Part shown: in pieces, positions 1 through 8,958 of the stretch | Layout: each line of letters begins with the position of its first letter | Numbering within the stretch: the first letter of the stretch is position 1 | Source of the DNA: Gillisella vitis | GTDB lineage: Bacteria; Pseudomonadota; Alphaproteobacteria; Rhizobiales; Rhizobiaceae | DNA length: 64,000 bases | Assembly (NCBI GenBank): GCA_009744235.1 | Contig: WPHV01000008.1 | Span: 222,694 to 286,693 of the forward strand | Reading direction: 5' to 3' | Translations under genes and position numbers: made by a program | Notes under the pieces: generated by a model | Told to the model about the DNA's origin: nothing | Databases searched by the model: none | What the model saw: only the letters and a program-made list of their open reading frames with translations

Positions 1-10
1 GCCATGCATT

Positions 11-1195
11 TCAGCGTGTGATGCACACAACCGCCTCGACAAAACTGTCGATCTGCTCGTGGCGCAACCCTGCAATGTTGATGCGACTGTCCTCAACCAT
101 GTAAATTGCAAACTCGTTACGCAATCGCTCGACCTGTTGCGGTGTCACGCCCAGCTGAGAAAACATACCCTTGTTGGCGATGAGGAAATCATAGTGGTTG
201 CTCTGGCTTCGAAGCTGGAACACCTTGGCAAGCGCCTGACGCAGGCTGATGATATTGTTGCGCATATCTTCCAGTTCTGCCCGCCAGTCTGAGGACAGAT
301 CCGCGTCCTGGAGGATGGTGCTGACAATTCTGGAACCATGATCGGGGGGCATGGAATAGGCAATACGGGCCCTGACAACCATCTGGGCTGCGGCAATTTC
401 AGCCTGCTTCGGTGTCTTGCCCATGACAAAGGCCACGCCGGTGCGATCACGGTAAATCCCGAAATTCTTGGAGCATGACGAGGCAACCAGCATTTCGGGA
501 ACGACGGTGGCGAGGTATCGCACGCCAAATGCATCCTCATCAAGGCCATCACCGAAACCCTGGTAGGCAATATCAATAAACGGCACCACGCCCTTATCAA
601 CCAACAGCGCGCCGACCTCACGCCATTGCGCCTGATTGAGATCGGTGCCGGAGGGGTTATGACAGCAGCCATGCAGCAAAATCACGTCACCCGCCTTAGC
701 CGAGCGCACGACCTGTTTCAATGCTTCGAAATCGACACCGCCCGTGGTGGGATCAAGATAGGGCCAGCGTTTCACCGCCAAACCATGATCCTCGATGATT
801 GACAGGTGATTGACCCATGTCGGATCGGGCACCAGCAGGGTTGCGTCTGGCGCAGACTTGGCAATCAGGCCACAGATGACCGTCAGCGCGCCAGCCCCGC
901 CCGGGGTCTGTATGGCACGGATGCGCTCAAATGGTGCGTGATCTGCAAAGACTAGTTTTGTCATGAGATCGCAATAGGTCGCATCACCCGCAGGACCAAT
1001 ATAAGCCTTCGTGGTCTGGTCTCGCAAAATCCGTGCTTCAGCCTCTCGAACAGCCCGCAGCACAGGGGTTATACCCGATGCATCACGATAGACGCCAACA
1101 CCGAGATCAAGCTTGTGACTGCGGCTATCCTGCCGAAAGATCGGCATCAAGGCGAGTATCTTGTCTGGTGGCGGCATTGTGAGCGTATCAAGCAC
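11..1195 (-). CDS. aromatic amino acid / aspartate aminotransferase (class I)
   Basis: PLP-dependent class I aminotransferase of the AspC/TyrB type, moving an amino group between aspartate or aromatic amino acids and 2-oxoglutarate in the cytoplasm. The family signature around the PLP lysine is visible (SSCSKNFGIYRDR), with a YIGPAGD segment and HGCCHNPSGTD upstream. I chose the GTG at 1195 because AGAGGA lies a few bases before it and the resulting start (MLDTLTMPPPDKILAL) matches the family; the longer ATG reading adds about 49 non-homologous residues. It is the last gene of the minus-strand transporter operon, 77 bases after the ATPase gene. The family is certain; the exact substrate is not. 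Confidence 0.9.
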   Translation of the reverse strand: MLDTLTMPPPDKILALMPIFRQDSRSHKLDLGVGVYRDASGITPVLRAVREAEARILRDQTTKAYIGPAGDATYCDLMTKLVFADHAPFERIRAIQTPGGAGALTVICGLIAKSAPDATLLVPDPTWVNHLSIIEDHGLAVKRWPYLDPTTGGVDFEALKQVVRSAKAGDVILLHGCCHNPSGTDLNQAQWREVGALLVDKGVVPFIDIAYQGFGDGLDEDAFGVRYLATVVPEMLVASSCSKNFGIYRDRTGVAFVMGKTPKQAEIAAAQMVVRARIAYSMPPDHGSRIVSTILQDADLSSDWRAELEDMRNNIISLRQALAKVFQLRSQSNHYDFLIANKGMFSQLGVTPQQVERLRNEFAIYMVEDSRINIAGLRHEQIDSFVEAVVCITR

Positions 1196-1272
1196 GATAT
1201 CTGTCCTCTGCTGTGCACATGATGGCACCGTGTGCCATGTCTGAGACCGTTTACGTTGATTATGCAGTTCTG

Positions 1273-2265
1273 CTAGACATGATGGCAAGCTGCTGTGTGG
1301 TTTTGGCCTACGCTGCGTAACTCGGGGACGATTTCCTTGCATTCGGCTGTGGCCTGCGCACAGCGTGGATGAAACGGACAGCCGGACGGCTTGTTCATCG
1401 GGCTTGGCACTTCGCCGCGAAGCACAATCCGTTCGCGCTTTTGCTCGGCATAATAATCGGTAATCGGAATGGCCGATAACAGCGCCTTGGTATAGGGATG
1501 GCGGGCATCCGAATAGAGCTGTTCGGCATCCGTCACTTCCACCAGACGTCCCAGATACATCACCCCGATATGGTGGCTGATATGCCTGACCACCGCCAAA
1601 TCATGGGCGACAAACAGGTAGGTTATGCCAAGCTCTTTCTGGATGGATTTGAAAAGATTGATAATCTGCGCTTGAATGGACACATCAAGCGCCGAAACCG
1701 GCTCGTCGCACACAATCAATTCGGGCTTGCAGGCCAGCGCGCGGGCTATGCCTAGCCGCTGTCTTTGACCGCCACTCATTTCATGCGGATAGCGTCGCCC
1801 CATGGCGTTTCCAAGTTCAACAATGTCCAGAAGTTCATGGACCCTTGCGCGCAATCCTCCTGCCGCAAGGCCCGCGCCACCGGATTGAATGGCTTCTTCA
1901 AGAATGGATGCGGCGGATTGCCGAGGGTCGAGTGAGCCGTACGGGTCTTGGAAAATAAGCTGCAATTCACGGCGATAGGGGCGGAATTCGCGCTCGCTCA
2001 ACCGCGCGAGATCCTTTCCTTTATAAAGTATTTTTCCCTCGACCGGATTGTTGATGCCGAGCACGCTTTTGCCCGTCGTGGTCTTGCCGCAGCCACTTTC
2101 TCCCACAAGACCAAAGGTTTGCCCTTTGTGGATGCTGAACGACACATCATCAACCGCCTTGATGTCTCCGATTTTTTCACGGGTAAAGCCTTGGCGGATT
2201 GGAAAATACTTTCGAAGGTTTTCCACGACAAGCAGCGGATCATCCGGCATCACTTGCTCTTTCAT
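1273..2265 (-). CDS. oligopeptide/dipeptide ABC transporter ATP-binding protein (OppF/DppF type)
   Basis: Cytoplasmic ATPase of a peptide/nickel-type importer. Walker A is GESGCGKTTTGKS, the ABC signature is MSGGQRQRLGIARA, and Walker B is LIVCDEPVSALD. The C-terminal oligopeptide-transporter extension with its cysteines (CPFHPRCAQATAEC) is typical of OppD/OppF and in this family can hold an iron-sulfur cluster. Length 330 aa is normal. The start overlaps the stop of the partner ATPase gene in an ATGA arrangement, so the two are translationally coupled. Substrate cannot be read from the sequence; the operon also carries a PEP-mutase-like enzyme and an aminotransferase. Confidence 0.92.
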   Translation of the reverse strand: MKEQVMPDDPLLVVENLRKYFPIRQGFTREKIGDIKAVDDVSFSIHKGQTFGLVGESGCGKTTTGKSVLGINNPVEGKILYKGKDLARLSEREFRPYRRELQLIFQDPYGSLDPRQSAASILEEAIQSGGAGLAAGGLRARVHELLDIVELGNAMGRRYPHEMSGGQRQRLGIARALACKPELIVCDEPVSALDVSIQAQIINLFKSIQKELGITYLFVAHDLAVVRHISHHIGVMYLGRLVEVTDAEQLYSDARHPYTKALLSAIPITDYYAEQKRERIVLRGEVPSPMNKPSGCPFHPRCAQATAECKEIVPELRSVGQNHTAACHHV

Positions 2266-3290
2266 GTCCGCACTCCGGCAATCAGGGCGCCTGCATCCAT
2301 TTCAGCAAGGTGGCAAGCCGCAATATGGCCTTGCGCTCCGACTGTTCGCAGGGGCGGAAAAGGACTGTCAGTACATCGGCTTTGCGCGGCCGGGCATCTG
2401 GGCAAAAACGCGCATTGATCCGGCAGGCCGTTCAAGTGCGGTGGAGCGCCCTTAATGGGAACAAGATCATCATTCTTGTTGCCTTCCAGTTTTGGCATCG
2501 AGTTGAGAAGCCCTTGGGTATAGGGATGTTTCGGCGCGGTAAGCAATTGTTCGGTTGTGCCGGATTCAACAATCTTTCCGGCATACATCACATAAACCCG
2601 CTTGGCATAGCGCGACACCAACCCGAGATTATGGGTAATGATGATCAGCGATTTTCCGTGGCTATCGACCAGATCCAGCAACAGTTCCATCACTTGTGCT
2701 TGCGTGGTCACGTCCAGCGCCGTTGTCGGCTCATCCGCAATCAACACCTTGGAATTGCAGGCAACGGCAGTCGCGATCATGACACGTTGCCGCATGCCGC
2801 CGCTCATCTCAAAAGGATAGTTTTTCATGCGCGCCGCAGGATCGGGAATGCCCACCGCTTCAAGCGCCTTGATTCCCCGTTGCCAGGCTTGTTTCTTGCT
2901 CACACGGGCATGAACCATGATCACCTCTGATAGCTGCTGGCCAACGGTGAGCACAGGGTTCAGGGATGTCATGGGCTCCTGGAAAATCATGGCAATTCCC
3001 GCCCCGCGCACGGCGCGCATTTCCTTGGACTTCGGCTTGTATTGCAGCAGGGACTGTCCGTCGAAAATGACCTCTCCACCCAATATTCTGCCGGGAGGAG
3101 ACTGAACAAGCTGGATCACAGAAAGCTGGGTTATAGACTTTCCACAGCCGCTTTCTCCAACAATTGCAATCACTTCCCCTTGGTCAAGGTGATAGGAAAC
3201 ATCATTGACGGCTTTCACTTCACCATCCTCGGTGAAGAAGGATGTTCTGAGGTTTTTCACCTCCAGCAAATGAGGGGTCTGGGTCATCAC
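2262..3290 (-). CDS. oligopeptide/dipeptide ABC transporter ATP-binding protein (OppD/DppD type)
   Basis: Second ATPase subunit of the same importer. It shows Walker A GESGCGKSITQLS, a Q-loop in IFQEPMTSLNPV, signature MSGGMRQRVMIA and Walker B VLIADEPTTALDVT, followed by the cysteine-containing Opp C-terminal region (CAFLPRCPAAQSRC). Length 342 aa is as expected. Its start overlaps the stop of the upstream permease gene by ATGA and its stop overlaps the start of the downstream ATPase, which points to one polycistronic message. In this family the two ATPases form a heterodimer under the membrane domains. Confidence 0.92.
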   Translation of the reverse strand: MMTQTPHLLEVKNLRTSFFTEDGEVKAVNDVSYHLDQGEVIAIVGESGCGKSITQLSVIQLVQSPPGRILGGEVIFDGQSLLQYKPKSKEMRAVRGAGIAMIFQEPMTSLNPVLTVGQQLSEVIMVHARVSKKQAWQRGIKALEAVGIPDPAARMKNYPFEMSGGMRQRVMIATAVACNSKVLIADEPTTALDVTTQAQVMELLLDLVDSHGKSLIIITHNLGLVSRYAKRVYVMYAGKIVESGTTEQLLTAPKHPYTQGLLNSMPKLEGNKNDDLVPIKGAPPHLNGLPDQCAFLPRCPAAQSRCTDSPFPPLRTVGAQGHIAACHLAEMDAGALIAGVRT

Positions 3291-4174
3291 AATTTCCCCT
3301 TTAAGCGAGGATCAAGCGCATCGCGCAGGCTGTCACCCACCACATTGAAGGCAATAATCACCAGGATGATGCAAAGTGCAGGGCTGACGACCAGCCATGG
3401 GGCACCCATGAGATAGGGATAGACATCCGACACCATGCTGCCCCAGGAAGCGGTTGGCGGACCTATGCCTACACCAAGGTAGCTGAGGGTCGATTCCGTC
3501 AGCACGCCATTGCCCAGATTGATGGTAAACAGCACAATCAAGGTCGGAAAACTGTTGGGCAACAGATGCCTGAGAAGAATGGAATGCGGCTTTTGGCCTA
3601 TCAGCCGCGCGGCCAGAATATAATCATGCTCGCGCAACGATAAGACCAACCCGTTGACCATGCGGATGTAGGTGGGAATGAATCCGATGCCAATGGCAAG
3701 CACAACGCTCAAAACCCCGCTGCCCAGAATGGCCACAAGAATGAGGGAAAAAACCAGATTGGGCACACTGAGCAGCACATCGGTACAGCCCATGATAAAA
3801 CGGCTGGTTTTGCCACCCACATAGCCCGCGTACAAGCCAAAACCAATGCCTGCAATGGCTGCCAGAATGCCTGCCATGACACTGACGGCCATGGAAATAC
3901 GGCCGCCATAGATGATGCGGCTCAACACATCACGGCCTAGGCTGTCTTGCCCCAGCCAATGGGCCGAGGACGGCGTGTGCAGCGCTGCCACCAGATCCTG
4001 CGCGTTCGGGTCATACGGCGCGACAAGATCGGCGAACAGGGCCAAAAGCCCAAACAGGACAAGAATGGCAAAGCAGACCTGAACGATCAAACCACGGGCG
4101 AAAAGACGGCCCGCCAGCATTCTGCCAGCACTGCGTTGGATAGGCTTGTTTGCTGTTGCACTTGTTTTGGTCAT
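3287..4174 (-). CDS. peptide-type ABC transporter permease (OppC/DppC type)
   Basis: Inner-membrane permease of 295 aa. It has an N-terminal hydrophobic helix after a short basic leader, the characteristic HWLGQDSLGRDVLSRIIYGGR segment of DppC/OppC proteins shortly after it, and a cluster of further helices. The EAA-loop-like region (DYILAARLIGQKP) contacts the ATPase in this family. It ends with the common DALDPRLKGKL tail. It lies between the other permease and the ATPases, with an ATGA overlap downstream and a seven-base gap upstream. Confidence 0.92.
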   Translation of the reverse strand: MTKTSATANKPIQRSAGRMLAGRLFARGLIVQVCFAILVLFGLLALFADLVAPYDPNAQDLVAALHTPSSAHWLGQDSLGRDVLSRIIYGGRISMAVSVMAGILAAIAGIGFGLYAGYVGGKTSRFIMGCTDVLLSVPNLVFSLILVAILGSGVLSVVLAIGIGFIPTYIRMVNGLVLSLREHDYILAARLIGQKPHSILLRHLLPNSFPTLIVLFTINLGNGVLTESTLSYLGVGIGPPTASWGSMVSDVYPYLMGAPWLVVSPALCIILVIIAFNVVGDSLRDALDPRLKGKL

Positions 4175-4181
4175 ATCGGCA

Positions 4182-5135
4182 TCACCATGACATTCTTTTG
4201 ATGCGCGGATCGATCAGGGCGTAGGTCAGGTCCACGATCAGGTTGGACGCAATCGTCGCCATGGAAATGACCAGCACGGCCGCCTGCACAACCAGATAAT
4301 CCCGGTTTAAAACGCCATTGAGCACCAGTTGTCCCACGCCGGGGATGTTGAAGATGGACTCGATAATCACCGCGCCTGCAATGATTTGTGGCATCTGCAA
4401 CCCGATGATTGTCACAACCGGGATCAGACCGTTTTTCAGGGCATGGCGGAAAATAACCCGCGTTTCGGACAGGCCGTTGGCGCGCGCTGTTCGGATATAG
4501 TCCTGCGTCATCACCTCAAGCAGGTTGGAGCGGGTGTAGCGCGCCAGAACCGCGAAAATATAGATGCTGTTGATAAAGACAGGCCATATCGCCTTGTGCG
4601 CATAGGCTGCAAAGTCCACCCACGGCGGTGTGTAGCCCTGAAGAGGAATAAGCCTCAGCTTGAAGGCGAGAATGAACACACCAAAAATCGCCACCAGAAA
4701 CCGCGGCGTTCCCAGAAAAGCGTTCACAATCAGGGTGAAGCTCTGGTCGATCCATGTGCCTCTGGTGATTGCGCTCAAAATGCCGATTGGCAGGCCAAGA
4801 ATGATCCCCAAAATGATCGAGGGAATGCCAATCGTCAGCGTATTGGGCAGCCTTTGGCTGATCATGACCGAGACATTCTGCTCGTTCAGCACTGACTTGC
4901 CGAAATCCCACCGCAGCAAGATGCCGGTTATCCAATGAACATACTGCACAATCAAGGGATCGTTGAGCCCCATGCGGTTGCGATAGGCCTCAATGGCATC
5001 TGCTGATGCGGAATCACCAAGCGCAATCATCGCAGGATCTCCCGGTAATCCGCGCATCAGCATAAAGACCAGCGCGGATACCAGCAGCATCAGGAAGCCA
5101 GCAATAGCCAGCCGTTTCGACAGATAAGTAATCAC
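4182..5135 (-). CDS. peptide-type ABC transporter permease (OppB/DppB type)
   Basis: Inner-membrane permease of 317 aa of the DppB/OppB class. It starts with a hydrophobic helix and the typical LPGDPAMIALGD stretch, then several membrane segments, the EAA-like loop (DYIRTARANGLSE) and the closing DLTYALIDPRIK motif. It pairs with the OppC-type permease encoded next. The start overlaps the stop of the substrate-binding-protein gene by ATGA, so binding protein, permeases and ATPases are encoded in the order expected for one importer. Confidence 0.92.
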   Translation of the reverse strand: MITYLSKRLAIAGFLMLLVSALVFMLMRGLPGDPAMIALGDSASADAIEAYRNRMGLNDPLIVQYVHWITGILLRWDFGKSVLNEQNVSVMISQRLPNTLTIGIPSIILGIILGLPIGILSAITRGTWIDQSFTLIVNAFLGTPRFLVAIFGVFILAFKLRLIPLQGYTPPWVDFAAYAHKAIWPVFINSIYIFAVLARYTRSNLLEVMTQDYIRTARANGLSETRVIFRHALKNGLIPVVTIIGLQMPQIIAGAVIIESIFNIPGVGQLVLNGVLNRDYLVVQAAVLVISMATIASNLIVDLTYALIDPRIKRMSW

Positions 5136-6703
5136 GTGTCGAGATACGCGCTGGAGAGAGAGGCAACGGAGAAAAACGTTGCGCCGATGCCCGATGCCTT
5201 CACGCGTTTGCTGAGAACGTAAATCGTCGAATATTGTGCAATCGGCACGTAGAGTGCGTAGGTGTCGATCATCATCTTGTTGGCTTCACCAACCGCTTTG
5301 ACCGATTCCGCATCCGAGGTGGATGATACGGCCCGTGCAAGCGCATCACTCACGTCATCAGGGCGCAGCATGGTGGTCAGGCCAAGAACACCACCGGTGA
5401 GACCCTTTGGAAACATGCTGGACATTTGCATGGCCACATCCACATAGACGCTGGATGTGTGATACCACATGCCGCTTCCCCAGCCGGTTTCAGCCTTGTT
5501 GGAGGCGGCACCCGTCAGTAACTCGATCTTGGCTTGTATGCCCACCTTGGCCAGATCGGCCTGCATGATTTGCAGGACGATCTTGTTGGTATCGCTGGCG
5601 GCGGCCTGGATTTTTGTCGAAAAACCTTGGGGGAAGCCTGCTTTGGCAAGCAGTTCCTTCGCCTTGGCAACATTGTAATCGTAACCAACAATGTCCTTGT
5701 TGACGAAATGACTGCCAATGCCAAACTGGCTGGCAACATCAGCATAGCCCAGAAACGCCGCCTCTATGATCGATTTTCGGTTGATGGCATGGCTGATGGC
5801 TTGGCGAACCAGCAAATTGCCCATGGGATCGTCATTGCTGGTGTTGAGGGAGTTGAATACCAGCAGAGAAGCATGGTCTTGCAATGGCTCAATGGGGGCA
5901 TCAAAGCCGTTGGCCGCGAGCGTTTTGACACCATTCAGGCCCAGACCAATCATCACGTCGATTTCATCCGACATCAGGGCCGCCTGCCCCACCAGCGAGT
6001 CATTGTAAATCGTATATTGAACGGCTTCGAGAAGAACCTTGCCACCCCAATAGTGTTCATTGCGCACGAATGACTTGCTGACATCGCGCACCCATTCCTT
6101 CAACACGAAGGGGCCTGTTCCAACCGGGTGCTGCTGGCAATAGTCATCGCCGTATTTTTCATAGTGCTGTTGTGAAAACATATAGCCACACTCACGCGAC
6201 AGTGCGGCGGGAATGAAGGAACTCCATTTTGAGAGCACCAACCGCACAGTATAGTCGTCCACGACATCGACCGACGTGATCGAGCCGAGCAAAGCGACGC
6301 GCTTTGCTCCGACTTTCAGGTAGTGATCGAGATTCCATTTCACGACAGTGGCATTCAGGACCGATCCATCGGAAAATGTTACGCCACGCCGGATATGGAT
6401 GGCGTAGGTGAGCGCTTTGGCATCACTTTCCACCGATTCCGCAAGCCAGGGATCAATGGTGCCATTCGCATTTGGCTTGAAAAGCGATTCATAAATGGGC
6501 CAGGAATAGACATAGTCATACGGCCCACCCGTCATTGCGAAGCACAGCATGTTGTAATTCAGCTCATTGCTGGTGCCGATTTTTAATGTGCCCCCCTCGA
6601 CACTTTTCGCCATTGCCTGGTTTGCGAAATCACCCAACAGGCCGAATGCGGCCAGCGATGCACCCGCTTTGATAAAGTTTCTGCGTTTGATAGCCGTTTT
6701 CAT
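5132..6703 (-). CDS. extracellular solute-binding protein, family 5 (peptide/nickel type), Tat-exported
   Basis: Periplasmic binding protein that hands its ligand to the downstream OppBC-type permeases. The chosen ATG at 6703 has GGGGAACGAG just upstream and gives a twin-arginine signal (KRRNFIKAG, hydrophobic core, AMA cleavage-like site); the longer reading adds 44 unsupported residues. SBP family 5 features include the GGTLKIGTSNEL opening, GVTFSDGSVLNATVVKWNLDH and VGTGPFVLKEW. About 523 aa, normal for the family. Ligand unknown; family members bind peptides, nickel chelates, opines and glutathione among others. Confidence 0.9.
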   Translation of the reverse strand: MKTAIKRRNFIKAGASLAAFGLLGDFANQAMAKSVEGGTLKIGTSNELNYNMLCFAMTGGPYDYVYSWPIYESLFKPNANGTIDPWLAESVESDAKALTYAIHIRRGVTFSDGSVLNATVVKWNLDHYLKVGAKRVALLGSITSVDVVDDYTVRLVLSKWSSFIPAALSRECGYMFSQQHYEKYGDDYCQQHPVGTGPFVLKEWVRDVSKSFVRNEHYWGGKVLLEAVQYTIYNDSLVGQAALMSDEIDVMIGLGLNGVKTLAANGFDAPIEPLQDHASLLVFNSLNTSNDDPMGNLLVRQAISHAINRKSIIEAAFLGYADVASQFGIGSHFVNKDIVGYDYNVAKAKELLAKAGFPQGFSTKIQAAASDTNKIVLQIMQADLAKVGIQAKIELLTGAASNKAETGWGSGMWYHTSSVYVDVAMQMSSMFPKGLTGGVLGLTTMLRPDDVSDALARAVSSTSDAESVKAVGEANKMMIDTYALYVPIAQYSTIYVLSKRVKASGIGATFFSVASLSSAYLDT

Positions 6704-6840
6704 GACGATCTCGTTCCCCATTTTTTTGATTGCGATTGCGGCATTTTGGCTTTTTATCGAACGGTAAAAATGCTCCTTCTTGCCACCTTCAATGGATGGC
6801 TTCTCACCTGTTTGCAGGCATTCAGGCATGCGCAAGCGGC

Positions 6841-6862
6841 CTTCAATCCCGCTCCATTGAAG
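6841..6862. other. small inverted repeat between PEP-mutase-like and binding-protein genes
   Basis: A perfect 7-bp inverted repeat (CTTCAAT and ATTGAAG) with an 8-base loop lies in the 220-base gap between the first two genes of the minus-strand operon. A hairpin here could modulate the expression ratio of the binding protein, as is common at such junctions, but it is short and the role is a guess. Confidence 0.25.
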
Positions 6863-6923
6863 GGAACACCCCTGTAACGGCGCTGAAGGAGGTCTTTACT
6901 CAGCCGAAGGCACTGTCATGTCG

Positions 6924-7865
6924 TCAGAACTTGTCAGTCGGACCCGTGAAGTGTTTTTCAAGGCGCACCGCCAAAGCCTCTTCCGGGTTCGACAGATATT
7001 GGCTTTCGCGGTTGACCCACTCGCCACCCCTGAAAAACGCACTCATCGGCGAATAATGAAACTTGTAGCCCGTGTGATCATGCGCCGTTGCGATATACTC
7101 GTTGGTACCGCTCTCAAATACGTGCCGACCAGCGTCCAGAATAGCCAGCATAGCTGCGCGAAAGGCATAATGGACGCCGGCAAATTTATAGCCGTACTCC
7201 CGCAGGCTAGCGATGTCTTCGGCCTTTTCCTTTTCCATGTTTGGATACCAGAAGGGGGCTTTGACGTGTTCGGCCACTTTCTTGGCCGCAGCAATCTTGC
7301 TGCCGTATTTTTGCGAGCGATTAAGCTCCAGCGGGCAGATGATGTCCGCGCCCACTTCGAGGTAACGATTGCAGCGCTCTACAAATTCGTCAAAGTCGTT
7401 ATCAACGCTGTGGTCGCAGCGGGCCAACAGCAAGCAATCCGTACCCGCAAGCCCGTCCTTGGCGGCGCGGAACCGGTAGACGGCCTCTTCAATCGGCAAC
7501 AATCCCGGCCTGCCATTGGCGGCAAGATCCGTTATCAAAATCGCCTGCGCACCCGCCTTAGCCAGCCGACGACATCCTTGAAATGTCTGCAACGGACGCC
7601 CAAACCCCTCATCGGCATCAATGAACAGCGGCATATCCGTCATATTGGTAATGCGTTCCGCCATGCCAGCATATTCGTCAACCGTCAGAAGCTTGAGGTC
7701 TGGAATGCCGGTGTAAGCACAGGAGAAGTCACTGCTGGATATCATCACCATTTTAAAGCCGTTTATTTCGGCGGCTTTGGTTGACATGCAGTCAAATATT
7801 TCAGGGACATAGTACAAATTTTCATCAGACAAATATTCTGATAATTTTTTGGAGGACATGGACAA
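6924..7865 (-). CDS. isocitrate lyase / PEP mutase superfamily enzyme
   Basis: A TIM-barrel protein of 313 aa in the isocitrate lyase/phosphoenolpyruvate mutase superfamily. Visible are the start of the fold (VPEIFDCMSTKAAEINGF), a SSSDFSCAYTGIPD stretch, and the magnesium-binding DADEGFG motif corresponding to the family DADTGYG. The loop that carries KKCGH or KRCGH in lyases reads ITDLAANGRPGLLP here, so a standard lyase reaction is doubtful; a mutase-, hydrolase- or decarboxylase-like activity on a 2-oxo or phosphono acid is possible. It is the first gene of the transporter-aminotransferase run, 220 bases ahead of the binding protein, suggesting that it processes the imported compound. Confidence 0.75.
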   Translation of the reverse strand: MSMSSKKLSEYLSDENLYYVPEIFDCMSTKAAEINGFKMVMISSSDFSCAYTGIPDLKLLTVDEYAGMAERITNMTDMPLFIDADEGFGRPLQTFQGCRRLAKAGAQAILITDLAANGRPGLLPIEEAVYRFRAAKDGLAGTDCLLLARCDHSVDNDFDEFVERCNRYLEVGADIICPLELNRSQKYGSKIAAAKKVAEHVKAPFWYPNMEKEKAEDIASLREYGYKFAGVHYAFRAAMLAILDAGRHVFESGTNEYIATAHDHTGYKFHYSPMSAFFRGGEWVNRESQYLSNPEEALAVRLEKHFTGPTDKF

Positions 7866-8173
7866 TCTCCCGGTAAGATTTTACCCGAATGTACTGCTCG
7901 ACGGTGGGGTAAAATTCATAATTCATTCGGCAGGATGATTGTGAAGTCTGATATTGTATAGTCGGAAAAATCATAAATGGGGCATAGGTTTTTTAGAAGA
8001 GTGGGTGCCTTGAATTACTGAATTTTTGAGTAACAACGAAACGATTTGAAGCCGACGACCAATAGGCTCTTTAATCGTAGAGATTTTGGCGTGTCCACCC
8101 GCTTGCGTGGCAGCCTGCACCTGCGACGGCACGGCGGCCTTCTTAGAAGACGTATCGGAGGTATTGCCAAGTT
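7866..8173. other. intergenic region upstream of the PEP-mutase-like gene
   Basis: The half nearest 7865 is AT-rich and should hold the promoter of the minus-strand operon. The half nearest the IS contains the truncated ORF tail described separately. No other gene or clear operator was seen. Confidence 0.4.
7971..8171 (-). pseudogene. 3' remnant of an ORF cut by the IS6 element
   Basis: On the minus strand an open frame of 67 codons runs in from the left edge of the IS and stops with TGA at 7971. It has no start codon of its own. The translation is alanine- and lysine-rich at first (TSSKKAAVPSQVQAATQ) and then reads AKISTIKEPIGRRLQIVSLL. The composition looks protein-like and faintly recalls small DUF3489-type proteins, but I cannot assign a family. 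The best reading is the tail of a gene lost when the IS inserted or recombined. Confidence 0.3.
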
Positions 8174-8190
8174 GGTGTTGTCACGTTAAG
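8174..8190. repeat. left terminal inverted repeat of the IS6 element
   Basis: Seventeen bases, GGTGTTGTCACGTTAAG, exactly complementary to the repeat at the right end. Confidence 0.9.
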
Positions 8191-8236
8191 CGGGCTGGGA
8201 GTTGTCTGCCCGACGTGTTGCGCATAAATTTCGGCG

Positions 8237-8938
8237 ATGGAGACATCCGATATCAGTTTCAGGCGTCACCGTTTTCCGCCACAGGTCGTTGCTCATTCGG
8301 TCTGGCTTTATCTGCGGTTAAACCTGAGCCTGCGTTTAGTCGAGGAAGTATTGCTCGAGCGCGGTATTGACGTGTCATATGAGACGGTCCGCCGTTGGAT
8401 CGCCAAGTTCGGACCCCCGATCGCCCGCAACCTGCGGAGACGGCAGGCGCGCCCTGGCAATATTTGGTATCTAGACGAGGTCGTTGTGAAATGCGTTGGA
8501 GAGACGTTCGGGCTCTGGCGCGGGGTCGATCAGCATGGCACCGTTCTCGAAGAAATATTGCAGAAGCGGCGTGATAAAAGTGCGGCCAAGCGCCTGCTGG
8601 TGGCGTTGATGAAGCGCTATGGCTTTGTTCCCAAACGGATCATCACCGACAAGCTCCGTTCCTATGGCGCAGCAAAGGCGCAGGTGGCACCCTGCCTTGA
8701 CCATTGGTCCCACAAGGGTCTCAATAATCGGGCTGAAAACAGCCATCTGCCGTTTCGAAAACGAGAACGAACCATGCAAGGCCACCGAGCTCCAGGAGCG
8801 TTGCAACGGTTCGTCGCCATGCATTCAGCGACCTGCAATTGCTTTTTGGTTCCCTCCATCCGCCGTGCCGCACAAACAATTGGCTATCATCGCCTCGAAG
8901 CTTTCGGCGAATGGAAAATTGCGGCATGCCTCGCCTGA
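8237..8938 (+). CDS. IS6-family transposase
   Basis: Cytoplasmic DDE transposase of 233 aa. It begins with the family N-terminus (ISFRRHRFPPQVVAHSVWLYL), carries the helix-turn-helix region (VSYETVRRWIAKFG), and has the catalytic triad in WYLDEVVVK (first Asp), RIITDKLRSYGAA (second Asp) and NNRAENSHLPFRKRER (Glu). The frame is undisrupted, so the element may be active. It shares clear N-terminal similarity with the decayed transposase at 15.1-15.5 kb but is not a recent duplicate of it. Confidence 0.93.
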   Translation: METSDISFRRHRFPPQVVAHSVWLYLRLNLSLRLVEEVLLERGIDVSYETVRRWIAKFGPPIARNLRRRQARPGNIWYLDEVVVKCVGETFGLWRGVDQHGTVLEEILQKRRDKSAAKRLLVALMKRYGFVPKRIITDKLRSYGAAKAQVAPCLDHWSHKGLNNRAENSHLPFRKRERTMQGHRAPGALQRFVAMHSATCNCFLVPSIRRAAQTIGYHRLEAFGEWKIAACLA

Positions 8939-8941
8939 AAA

Positions 8942-8958
8942 CTTAACGTGACAACACC
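8942..8958. repeat. right terminal inverted repeat of the IS6 element
   Basis: Seventeen bases complementary to 8174-8190 with no mismatch. It begins three bases after the transposase stop codon. Confidence 0.9.

Larger units (their letters stand above)
8174..8958 (+). mobile_element. intact IS6-family insertion sequence
   Basis: A 785-bp element bounded by perfect 17-bp terminal inverted repeats, GGTGTTGTCACGTTAAG at the left and its complement at the right, with one transposase gene filling it. Size, single ORF and DDE transposase type fit IS6. The eight bases outside each end (gccaagtt and gcctcgag) are not a direct repeat, so the copy does not look like a simple insertion; replicative cointegration or recombination with another copy would explain this. 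Confidence 0.9.

Noticed and set aside
6841-6862. Terminator between the PEP-mutase-like and binding-protein genes
   Set aside because: The 7-bp stem is too short and lacks a T-run; the genes read in one direction and fit one operon.
8086-8370. 94-codon plus-strand frame across the left IS edge
   Set aside because: It joins flanking DNA to the IS in a frame different from the transposase and has no motif.
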